From NCBI GenBank assembly GCA_020719725.1, contig DYPU01000001.1, forward strand, positions 1 through 64,000: DNA of 64,000 nucleotides, given 5' to 3'. Below, piece by piece: positions 56,083 through 64,000 of the stretch. The notes under the pieces were generated by a model, which saw only the letters and a program-made list of their open reading frames with translations, did no database searches and was not told the DNA's origin. Position 1 is the stretch's first letter, and every line of letters begins with the position of its first letter. The DNA comes from Anaerolinea sp. (lineage in GTDB: Bacteria > Chloroflexota > Anaerolineae > Anaerolineales > Villigracilaceae). A program made the position numbers and the translations under genes.

Positions 56083-56853
56083 TTATTTAAATTTTGGCGT
56101 CCGCTTTTCGATAAAGGCGGTTACGCCTTCTTTATGTTCCTGGGTTTTTCCGGCAATTTCTTGAATTTGACCTTCATATTCCAAAACTTGCTCCAGATTG
56201 GGTAAAACGGCCTTGTTATAAAGCCGCTTACTTAACCCATAGGCGCTTACCGGCCCTTTGGATAGTTCTGCCGCGAAGGCGGTTGTCTCTTTGTGCAGGT
56301 CTTCCAAAAGGTAAACCCGGTTGACCAATCCCCATTCGAGTGCTTTTTCAGCGCCGATGGGCTGATTACTAAAGGTAAATTCCAATGCGCGCCCCAGGCC
56401 AATCAGCGTTGGTAGGAGTAGCGAAACCCCCGAATCGGGGGCCAGCCCAATCCCATTGAACCCGACCACGAAACGGGCCGTATCAGCCGCGAAGCGCAGG
56501 TCACAGGCCAGGGCAATTCCTAGCGAGGCTCCGGCGCATGGGCCGTTGATGGCCGCGATGACGGGTTTCTCGATCTGGCGGATTTGCAGGACCAGCGGGT
56601 TATAGGTTTGGCGCAAATGCTCAAGGTACGAGAGTGTTTCTCCACCCGCCAGGATTTCTTCAATAGCTTGTCCGGCCCCAAAGACGCGGTCTGCGCCAGT
56701 TAATAAGATGACCCTGGTTTGGGAATCTTTGGCGGCCTGCTTGAAAGCGGTTTGCAGTTCGGCGATCAGCGCCAGGTTGAAAGCATTTGCTTTTGGGCGG
56801 TCAATTGTTAGAGTCAAGATGCTGTTTGTCAGGTCTGAACGTACTAGGGCCAT
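56083..56853 (-). CDS. enoyl-CoA hydratase/isomerase family protein
   Basis: LTLTIDRPKANAFNLALI, AAINGPCAGASLGIALACDLRFAADTARF. Confidence 0.92.
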   Translation of the reverse strand: MALVRSDLTNSILTLTIDRPKANAFNLALIAELQTAFKQAAKDSQTRVILLTGADRVFGAGQAIEEILAGGETLSYLEHLRQTYNPLVLQIRQIEKPVIAAINGPCAGASLGIALACDLRFAADTARFVVGFNGIGLAPDSGVSLLLPTLIGLGRALEFTFSNQPIGAEKALEWGLVNRVYLLEDLHKETTAFAAELSKGPVSAYGLSKRLYNKAVLPNLEQVLEYEGQIQEIAGKTQEHKEGVTAFIEKRTPKFK

Positions 56854-56943
56854 GTGCGCCTCGTTGTTGTCGAGATTTGAAATTCGGGATTCGCGCCTGA
56901 GTTAAGACACGAATCCCGAACAAGGTGGCGGAATCACTGGATG

Positions 56944-57309
56944 TTATTCCAGAACGTCCAGATCGTCATCGTCCGAATCGTCGGCGTCAATTTCGAGCTG
57001 CACATCATCGCGTTCGATGTGCAGCCAGAGCAAGAGTACTTGTCCGTCATCGGTTTCAACGGAGCGGGCCGCCAGAATGGGAACGTATTCTTCCAGCCCA
57101 ACCTCGTTGCGGTAGTGCAGGTTGATGTTTTCTCTTTTATTCCAGCGTCGGTAACAGCGTTCCACCAGCGCCGGGCCGTTAAAGGTACGTAGGCGGGTTA
57201 GGGCTGCAAATGAAAAAATATTGGTTTCGTTGAGTCCAAGCGCCCAGCCATCTTGCACCGGTTCAAAAAGTGGGGTGGGGCCTTCGATGATTGTGATTCT
57301 ATCTTCCAT
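56944..57309 (-). CDS. hypothetical protein with acidic C-terminus
   Basis: 121 aa, ATG start, ends QLEIDADDSDDDDLDVLE. Confidence 0.6.
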   Translation of the reverse strand: MEDRITIIEGPTPLFEPVQDGWALGLNETNIFSFAALTRLRTFNGPALVERCYRRWNKRENINLHYRNEVGLEEYVPILAARSVETDDGQVLLLWLHIERDDVQLEIDADDSDDDDLDVLE

Positions 57310-57484
57310 AGTAGATTTTCCTTCAAGAATGGCGCGATGATACCATAAGTGCGGGCGGTTTTGGATGCGCTATTGGCTCAATGGACAGGATTCTGGCGGT
57401 GGGTGGTGGGGATGCGGCTTAAAATCGAGATGAAGATGGTCATCAATATCGCATTGATTATCTATAATTAATGCTTTGTGAAAA

Positions 57485-57513
57485 TTAACACTGATATTAT
57501 CTTATGTTATACT
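57485..57513 (+). promoter_or_regulatory. promoter of nuo operon
   Basis: TTAACA-N17-TATACT 43 nt upstream of the nuoA ATG. Confidence 0.65.
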
Positions 57514-57556
57514 TTGGGGGTTCTATCCCCTAAAAAAAATCCTTTTGGAGTTGCCT

Positions 57557-57928
57557 ATGTTGCTCGAATATGCCGCGATTGCAACCATGATTTTTGTCAC
57601 CACGCTGGTTGCGGTGATTGCGATTGTGCTGGGTTCGTTGTTTGGCCCGAAGCGCCCCTCTGCCAAGAAGATGATGCCGTACGAATCGGGTATGAACCCG
57701 ATTGGGCCAGGTACGCGCCGGATTCCGGTGCGGTTTTACCTGATTGCGGTTCTCTTTATTCTGTTTGATATTGAAGTAGTGTTTTTTATCCCCTGGGCTT
57801 TGATTTTTAATGATTTTGTTAAACAAGGCGATGGGGTTTTTGTTTTTGTTGAAATGGTCACGTTTATTAGCATTTTACTGGTCGGTTACATCTACGCCTG
57901 GAAGAAGGGAGCGTTGGAATGGGAATAG
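57557..57928 (+). CDS. nuoA: NADH-quinone oxidoreductase subunit A
   Basis: [44 protein letters not shown]. Confidence 0.97.
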   Translation: MLLEYAAIATMIFVTTLVAVIAIVLGSLFGPKRPSAKKMMPYESGMNPIGPGTRRIPVRFYLIAVLFILFDIEVVFFIPWALIFNDFVKQGDGVFVFVEMVTFISILLVGYIYAWKKGALEWE

Positions 57929-58401
57929 AGCAGAAACTTGGCAATATGGGTGTGGTAACGGCTCGCCTGGAAGATGTGGTGAACTGGAGCCGCACCAATG
58001 CAATGTGGCCGATGCTGTTTGGTTTGGCCTGTTGCGCCATTGAGATGATGTCGGCCCAGTCAGCTAATCATGACATGAGTCGCTTTGGGATGGAGTTGAT
58101 GCGTCCCAGCCCGCGCCAGAGTGACCTGATGATTGTGGCCGGGCGCGTTAGCCGTAAAATGGCCCCCGTCTTGCGGCGTTTGTACGACCAGATGCCCGAC
58201 CCAAAGTGGGTGGTGGCGATGGGCGATTGCGCTTCTTGCGGGGGTGTTTTTAATAACTATGCGGTTGTGCAAGGCGTGGATGAGGTGGTTCCGGTGGATG
58301 TGTATGTTGCGGGATGTCCGCCGCGCCCCGAAGCGTTGATTCATGGGATTGTGACGTTGCACGAAAAGGTGCGTAAAGAGAAATTTAAGGATTGGGCCTA
58401 A
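57919..58401 (+). CDS. nuoB: NADH-quinone oxidoreductase subunit B
   Basis: [54 protein letters not shown]. Confidence 0.98.
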   Translation: MGIEQKLGNMGVVTARLEDVVNWSRTNAMWPMLFGLACCAIEMMSAQSANHDMSRFGMELMRPSPRQSDLMIVAGRVSRKMAPVLRRLYDQMPDPKWVVAMGDCASCGGVFNNYAVVQGVDEVVPVDVYVAGCPPRPEALIHGIVTLHEKVRKEKFKDWA

Positions 58402-58403
58402 CT

Positions 58404-58916
58404 ATGAGCGACACATTAAAAGGCTATCAGGAACGTTTGGCGCAGGCTTTTGATGGGAAAATGAGCGAATTTGCCGGTGAAGTGAGTGTGTTTGTGCCCG
58501 CCCAGAAAATTGAAGCGGCAGCGCGCATGATTCATGATGAATTTGGGTTCAAATTCTTATCTTTTGTTAGCGCAGTCGATTATTGGCCCGCAGAAAAACC
58601 CCGTTTTCATGCGATTTATCGCTTTACTGCCATCGAACAAAAGCTAACCTTGAATGTGCGCGTGCCTGTACCGGGCATTTCTCCCAGTTTGCCAACCCTT
58701 GAGCCGGTGTACCACAATGCTAATTGGCACGAACGCGAAATCTTTGATATGTTTGGCATCAACTTTGAAGGTCATTCGGATATGCGCCGAATTTTGATGC
58801 CCGCCGATTGGCAGGGACATCCTCAGCGCAAAGATTATCCTTTGGGCTATGAAGAGCCGCAATACTCCTTTAATTTTGATGAAATCGCTGCGCGCAAGCC
58901 GCGCGGCAAGGAGTAG
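58404..58916 (+). CDS. nuoC: NADH-quinone oxidoreductase subunit C
   Basis: [43 protein letters not shown]. Confidence 0.97.
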   Translation: MSDTLKGYQERLAQAFDGKMSEFAGEVSVFVPAQKIEAAARMIHDEFGFKFLSFVSAVDYWPAEKPRFHAIYRFTAIEQKLTLNVRVPVPGISPSLPTLEPVYHNANWHEREIFDMFGINFEGHSDMRRILMPADWQGHPQRKDYPLGYEEPQYSFNFDEIAARKPRGKE

Positions 58917-58921
58917 AGGCC

Positions 58922-60151
58922 ATGACACAGATTCAAGAAGTCTCGCTCGACGAAATTCGCCACTTGGTTTCAGATCGAGCCATCAGCGGTGAGACGATGC
59001 TGCTCAACATGGGGCCACAGCATCCTTCCACCCATGGCGTTTTGCGTTTATTGCTGGAATTGGACGGCGAAACCGTTGTCAATTGCATTCCCGATATCGG
59101 CTTTTTGCACACCGGCATCGAAAAAAATATGGAAGCCAAGACCTACCAAAAGGCCGAGGTGATGACCGATCGTATGGATTACATGAATACGGTTGGCAAC
59201 AACTTCACCTACAGCCTCGCGGTTGAAAAATTGATCGGACTGGATGTGCCGCCACGCGCCCAAGCCTTGCGCGTCATTTTGGCTGAACTGACCCGCATTC
59301 AGTCACATTTGGTCTGGCTGGGTACTTCCGCGCTGGATGTAGCGGCCATGTCGGTTTTCCTTTACTGTTTCCGTGAGCGTGAGGAAGTTCTTCACATCAT
59401 GGAACTGGTTTCTGGTCAGCGCATGATGACCACCTACATTCGCCCTGGCGGTGTCTGGCGCGATGTACCAGTGGAGTTTGAAAAAGCGGTTCGAGATTTT
59501 CTAAAAATAATTCCCCAACGCATTGACGAATACGAGGCGATGCTTACAAAGAATCCGCTTTTTCTTGACCGCACATTAGGAATTGGGCCAATCTCTGCTG
59601 AAGACGCTACCAACTGGGGCTTGACCGGCGCAACCTTACGCGCTTCGGGCGTCAACTACGACTTGCGCCGCTTTGCCCCATATTCGGGCTACGAGCAATA
59701 TGATTTTGATGTGCCGTTGCGTACTGAGGGGGATGTCTACGCCCGGTACATTGTCCGCATGGAAGAGATGCGCCAATCGGTTCGAATCATTCAGCAGGCT
59801 TTGGACAAACTACCTTTGGGGCCGGTGCGCTCCAATAATCACAAATTTGTCCCCCCGCCGCGTTCTGAGATCGGCACCAGCATGGAAGCGCTGATTCACC
59901 ACTTCAAGCTATGGACCGAAGGTTTTAGCGCGCCGCAAGGCTCTGTTTATGTGGCGACAGAATCACCGCGCGGTGAGTTGGGCTGCTACCTGGAAAGCGA
60001 CGGCGGCCCCAAACCCTACCGTGTTCACTTTCGCACCCCGTCTTTTGACAATTTGCAAGTTTTGCCGTTTTTGTCCAAGGGTTTTCTGGTAGCCGATCTG
60101 GTTGCCATCGTTGGCTCAGTGGACATTGTTTTGGGAGATATTGACCGATGA
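58922..60151 (+). CDS. nuoD: NADH-quinone oxidoreductase subunit D
   Basis: MLLNMGPQHPSTHGVLRLLLELDGE...GELGCYLESDGGPKPYRVHFRTPSF. Confidence 0.98.
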   Translation: MTQIQEVSLDEIRHLVSDRAISGETMLLNMGPQHPSTHGVLRLLLELDGETVVNCIPDIGFLHTGIEKNMEAKTYQKAEVMTDRMDYMNTVGNNFTYSLAVEKLIGLDVPPRAQALRVILAELTRIQSHLVWLGTSALDVAAMSVFLYCFREREEVLHIMELVSGQRMMTTYIRPGGVWRDVPVEFEKAVRDFLKIIPQRIDEYEAMLTKNPLFLDRTLGIGPISAEDATNWGLTGATLRASGVNYDLRRFAPYSGYEQYDFDVPLRTEGDVYARYIVRMEEMRQSVRIIQQALDKLPLGPVRSNNHKFVPPPRSEIGTSMEALIHHFKLWTEGFSAPQGSVYVATESPRGELGCYLESDGGPKPYRVHFRTPSFDNLQVLPFLSKGFLVADLVAIVGSVDIVLGDIDR

Positions 60152-60675
60152 GTAGCGTTGACAACATCCCGAATCTTTTACGGGACAAATATCCCGAAGA
60201 AGTACAGGCCATTTTCGCCAAATATCCCATCAAACGCTCGGCGGTAATGCCCCTGCTCTACCTGGCCCAGCGCGAAGCAGGGTACATCACCAAAGAAAGC
60301 ATGGCTGAAATTGCCACCCTGCTGGAACTTGATACGACTGAAGTAGCCGCTATTGTCGGTTTTTACAGCATGTATCACGATGAAAAAGCGGGCAAGTATC
60401 GCATTCAGGTTTGCACCGATATTTCCTGTGCTTTGCGCGGCGCAGATAAGTTTTTGGAGCATCTTTGCCAGAATATCGGCATCAAAGTAGGCGAGACCAC
60501 GCCCGATGGCTTGGTGACGATTGAAGAAGTCAAATGCCTGGCCGGGTGTGATAAAGCCCCCATGTTCCAATTACAGGATGGCGATCAAGTCTCTTACCAT
60601 GAGAATATGACCGTTGATAAAACAATGGAATTGGTTGAAGCGCTTAAAAAGGCTAATTTGGAGGTGAAAGAATGA
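60148..60675 (+). CDS. nuoE: NADH-quinone oxidoreductase subunit E
   Basis: VCTDISCALRGADKFLEHL, VEEVKCLAGC-type 2Fe-2S thioredoxin-like motif. Confidence 0.96.
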   Translation: MSSVDNIPNLLRDKYPEEVQAIFAKYPIKRSAVMPLLYLAQREAGYITKESMAEIATLLELDTTEVAAIVGFYSMYHDEKAGKYRIQVCTDISCALRGADKFLEHLCQNIGIKVGETTPDGLVTIEEVKCLAGCDKAPMFQLQDGDQVSYHENMTVDKTMELVEALKKANLEVKE

Positions 60676-61931
60676 CCCACATTCTCTTTCGCCATCGAGA
60701 CATTCCAGACATCAAGAATATCGCAGTCTACCAACAACACGCAGGTTTTGCAGCGCTCAAAAAAGCCGTGACCAGCCTTCAGCCCAAACAGATTGTAGAC
60801 GAGGTGAAAGCCTCCGGCCTGCGTGGGCGGGGTGGCGCGGGCTTCCCGACCGGCGTCAAATGGTCGTTCTTGCCAGATACCATCTGGCCGCACTATGTCG
60901 TCTGCAATGCCGATGAATCGGAGCCGGGGACCTTCAAAGACCGCGAAATCATGGAAAGCAATCCTTACCAGTTCTTGGAAGGCGTTGCGATTGCCTGTTT
61001 TGCTGTCGGTGCCAGCGAAGGCTATATTTACTTGCGCGGTGAGTTTTACCCAATTGCCAGGCATCTCGATGCATGTATTGCTGAAATGGAAAAAGCCGGC
61101 TATCTCGGTGACAATTTGTTTGGCACACAGGTCTCCATCCGCATCAAGACTCATCTTGGCGCGGGCGCGTACATTTGCGGCGAAGAAACCGCCCTGCTCG
61201 AATCAATCGAAGGCAAACGCGGACAGCCGCGTTTACGCCCGCCTTTCCCCGCGGTAGTAGGTTTGTATGGCAAGCCTACGGTGATCAATAATGTTGAAAC
61301 GCTTTCCAACCTGCCCTACATTGTCGAACACGGCGCGGCTGGCTACCGCCAGTTTGGTAGCGAGAAAAGCCCCGGAACTAAGATTTTCTCTCTAAGCGGT
61401 AATGTCAACAAGCCCGGCAATTACGAACTGCCTCTGGGAACCACCTTCCGTGAGTTGATTTTCACCCACGGCGGCGGCATCTCAGACGGTCATAGCCTGC
61501 GCGCCATCATGCCCGCCGGGGCCTCCTCATCCATCATCCGGGTAGACGAAGAAACCTTCGACAAGGTCATGGATACCCCGATGGACTACGAAAACGTCCA
61601 AAACGTCGGCTCTTTGCTTGGCTCAGCCTCAGTCATCGTCATCGACGATACTCACACCATGGACTGGGTTATCAACAAGACGATTGAATTCTTCAAGCAC
61701 GAATCTTGTGGCAAATGCACCCCCTGCCGCGATGGTAACTACTGGATGTTACAACTTACCGAGCGCATTCATGCCGGTCATGCCAGCGCGGGCGATGTCA
61801 AATTGCTCGACAGTGTTGCCGCTCAAATGTACGGCAAATGCCTGTGTGCCCTCGGCGACTTTTCGACGATGGCGGTTCGCACAGCCATTGAACGCTTCCC
61901 TGAAGATTTTGAAAAAAAGGTAAAAGCGTAA
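60672..61931 (+). CDS. nuoF: NADH-quinone oxidoreductase subunit F
   Basis: GLRGRGGAGFPTGVKWSF, YICGEETALLESIEGKRGQPR, ESCGKCTPCRDG. Confidence 0.98.
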   Translation: MTHILFRHRDIPDIKNIAVYQQHAGFAALKKAVTSLQPKQIVDEVKASGLRGRGGAGFPTGVKWSFLPDTIWPHYVVCNADESEPGTFKDREIMESNPYQFLEGVAIACFAVGASEGYIYLRGEFYPIARHLDACIAEMEKAGYLGDNLFGTQVSIRIKTHLGAGAYICGEETALLESIEGKRGQPRLRPPFPAVVGLYGKPTVINNVETLSNLPYIVEHGAAGYRQFGSEKSPGTKIFSLSGNVNKPGNYELPLGTTFRELIFTHGGGISDGHSLRAIMPAGASSSIIRVDEETFDKVMDTPMDYENVQNVGSLLGSASVIVIDDTHTMDWVINKTIEFFKHESCGKCTPCRDGNYWMLQLTERIHAGHASAGDVKLLDSVAAQMYGKCLCALGDFSTMAVRTAIERFPEDFEKKVKA

Positions 61932-61984
61932 TTTTGGAGCGCGGAAGTTCTACTTTCGCAACCCAAATTTCTTGCGGAGCAATT

Positions 61985-64000
61985 ATGGCAAAACTCATCA
62001 ATCTACACATTAATGGAACCCCCGTCACCGTTTCCGAAGGCACGCTCGTGGTGGATGCTGCCAAAAAAGTTGGCATAGACATCCCGGTCTTTTGCTACCA
62101 CCCCAAAATGGAGCCGGTTGGCATGTGTCGCCAATGTCTCGTCGAAATTGGCCGCCCCATGATCGACCGCGCCAGCGGCCAGCCCGTACTCAATGAAGAC
62201 GGCACACCCAAGCTGCAATTTGGCCCCAAGCTCGAAACCTCCTGCACCACCCCGGTGGCCGAAGGCATGGCCGTACTAACAGAAACCGCCAAAGCCCAGG
62301 CTGGGCAAAAAGAAATCATCGAACTCCTGCTCACCTCCCACCCCCTCGATTGCCCCGTCTGTGACAAAGGCGGCGAATGCCCCCTGCAAAACCTGACAAT
62401 GGAACACGGCGTATCTGAAAGCCGCTTCACCTTTGCCGAAAAACATCATGGCGAAAAGCATGTCCCGCTCGGTGATCTGATACTCCTCGACCGCGAACGT
62501 TGCATCCAATGCGCGCGCTGCATCCGCTTTCAGGACAAAATCGCCGGAGAACCAGTCCTCAGTTTCTACCAGCGTGGGCGCAACACCGACATCGTCAGCT
62601 ACTCCGACCCCGGCTTCGACTCCGTCTTCTCTGGCAACACCTCCGACATTTGCCCGGTTGGCGCTCTCACCACCGTCGAATTTCGCTTTGGCGCGCGCGC
62701 CTGGGAACTGAAACAGGCCGCTTCAATCTGCTCTCAATGCCCGGTTGGCTGTAACGTCACCTTCAACGTGCGCCGCGAAGCCAGTACCGGCGGCGGATAC
62801 GTCATCAAACGCGCCATGCCGCGCCAAAATGAGCAAGTCAATGAAATTTGGATGTGCGACAAGGGCCGCTTCGCTGGCTACCAGTACACCGAATCCGCAT
62901 CCAGGCTGAAACTGGACCCCGCCGAACTCGATTCCACCTTGCGCCTGGCCGCCGCCAAACTGGCAGTAGCCCAGGCTGAAACCGTCATCCTGGCTGGCGG
63001 ACGCCTTGCCAACGAAGATTTCTTCACCCTCAAACAATTAGCCGCCGCTTTGGGCGCCAAAACCTACCTCTACTCTAATATGGGCGGCGGCGAACAGACC
63101 ACTACCTACGGTTTGAGCGCTGGCTCCAACCTGGGCCATTTAGGCAAAGGTGACACCGTTTTGGTGGTTGCTGCCGATCTTTACAATGAAGCCCCCCTCT
63201 GGCACTTGCGCCTAAAAGCTGCCGCCGAGCGTGGCGCGACGGTTATTGTGGCCGCAGCCCGCGCCACCAAACTGGATGAGTTCTCGCAATTCGTCATTCG
63301 CTATGCCTATGGCGACGAAGTTGAAACAGTCAAAACCCTGGCAGACAAAGAAAAAATTGGCGACGCAATCAAAAATTCCAAGAACCTAGTCATTTTTTAC
63401 GGCTCGGATGGCTTGGGGTTAGCAGGAACAGCCGCTTTAGCGGAGACTTGCGCCAACCTGTTTGCCAGTGTTGCGGTGGATGGCAGAACAGCAACCCCAA
63501 ATAATGGGCTGGTTGGCGTTTGGTCAACCCCCAATAGGCAGGGCGCGCTGGAAATGGGTTTTGCGCCTTGTACCAATCTGGCGGCTGAAATTGCGGGTAA
63601 AACGGTCTATGTGGTGGCTGCCGACCCGGCGGGGGATGACCCGGCCTTGGCTGAAGCGCTAAAAACGGCCAAAACTGTCATCGCGCAGGATATTTTAGAG
63701 ACCACAACAACCCGGTTGGCTGAGTTTACGCTCCCGGCGGCGGCTTATACCGAGCGCGAGGGCACTTACACCAACGCCGAACGCCGCGTTCAGCGGTTTT
63801 ACCCGGCAGTTCCGGCTCACCCTGGCACCAAGCCCGATTTTGCTCTAACAGCGGCGCTTGCCAAGGGCTGTGGCCTTGAACTCGAAGGGCGTTCTCCGTT
63901 GCTGGTGATGAACAAACTGGCGCTAAGCGAATCTGCTTTTCGTGGAATTTCGTATGCCAGCCTGTCGGAAATGGTTGAACAGTGGCCGATCATCGGGCGC
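61985..64000 (+). CDS. nuoG: NADH-quinone oxidoreductase subunit G (truncated by window end)
   Basis: Open frame from ATG 61985 to window end: INGTPVTVSEGTLVVDAAKKVGIDIPVFCYHPKMEPVGMCRQCLVEIG...HPLDCPVCDKGGECPLQN...CIQCARCIRF. Confidence 0.95.
   Translation, partial: MAKLINLHINGTPVTVSEGTLVVDAAKKVGIDIPVFCYHPKMEPVGMCRQCLVEIGRPMIDRASGQPVLNEDGTPKLQFGPKLETSCTTPVAEGMAVLTETAKAQAGQKEIIELLLTSHPLDCPVCDKGGECPLQNLTMEHGVSESRFTFAEKHHGEKHVPLGDLILLDRERCIQCARCIRFQDKIAGEPVLSFYQRGRNTDIVSYSDPGFDSVFSGNTSDICPVGALTTVEFRFGARAWELKQAASICSQCPVGCNVTFNVRREASTGGGYVIKRAMPRQNEQVNEIWMCDKGRFAGYQYTESASRLKLDPAELDSTLRLAAAKLAVAQAETVILAGGRLANEDFFTLKQLAAALGAKTYLYSNMGGGEQTTTYGLSAGSNLGHLGKGDTVLVVAADLYNEAPLWHLRLKAAAERGATVIVAAARATKLDEFSQFVIRYAYGDEVETVKTLADKEKIGDAIKNSKNLVIFYGSDGLGLAGTAALAETCANLFASVAVDGRTATPNNGLVGVWSTPNRQGALEMGFAPCTNLAAEIAGKTVYVVAADPAGDDPALAEALKTAKTVIAQDILETTTTRLAEFTLPAAAYTEREGTYTNAERRVQRFYPAVPAHPGTKPDFALTAALAKGCGLELEGRSPLLVMNKLALSESAFRGISYASLSEMVEQWPIIGR

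Noticed and set aside
1-64000. CRISPR arrays, transposons, prophage, toxin-antitoxin or defence islands
   Set aside because: No regularly spaced repeats, transposase motifs, integrase or defence proteins seen. The RHH-like segment is part of a GGDEF protein with no adjacent toxin.
61985-64000. Selenocysteine in the NuoG-like protein, given the tRNA-Sec
   Set aside because: The visible frame is open, with no in-frame TGA and normal NuoG cysteine motifs.

Overview
This 64 kb window is a gene-dense bacterial chromosome segment. Protein content and style (NuoA-G, TP-rich lipoproteins, FW/NBR1-Ig lipoproteins, TGS-fused nucleoside kinase) suggest Chloroflexota/Anaerolineae, which is an inference. 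I see no CRISPR array, phage, transposon or rRNA. Most of the window is housekeeping: dnaE, miaB, coaBC, argS, rpsT, obg, surE, groESL (with a perfect CIRCE), trmD, gatB, gdhA, a nucleoside-type BMP/ABC transporter, nuoA-G (nuoG truncated by the window end), ferritin, rubrerythrin, a tRNA-Arg(GCG), and a tRNA-Sec(UCA) with a long variable arm. The most interesting candidate is a stand-alone GGDEF protein at 32494-33168(-). Its C-terminus reads like a CopG-type ribbon-helix-helix DNA-binding domain, and its TTGACA-N17-TATTAT promoter is embedded in a perfect 12-bp inverted repeat, so it may be a DNA-binding, autoregulated diguanylate cyclase. Other leads: structured leader candidates upstream of gdhA and of an ABC permease, a CRP/FNR-type palindrome at about -41.5 of rubrerythrin, near-leaderless promoter geometries, three FW-domain lipoproteins, unrelated exported proteins sharing C-terminal TPTP tails, tandem large metallophosphoesterases, a Pro/acidic linker in DnaE, and a steroid-reductase-like gene frameshifted at a poly-T tract. 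All assignments come from reading the sequence and the supplied translations; no database search was run.
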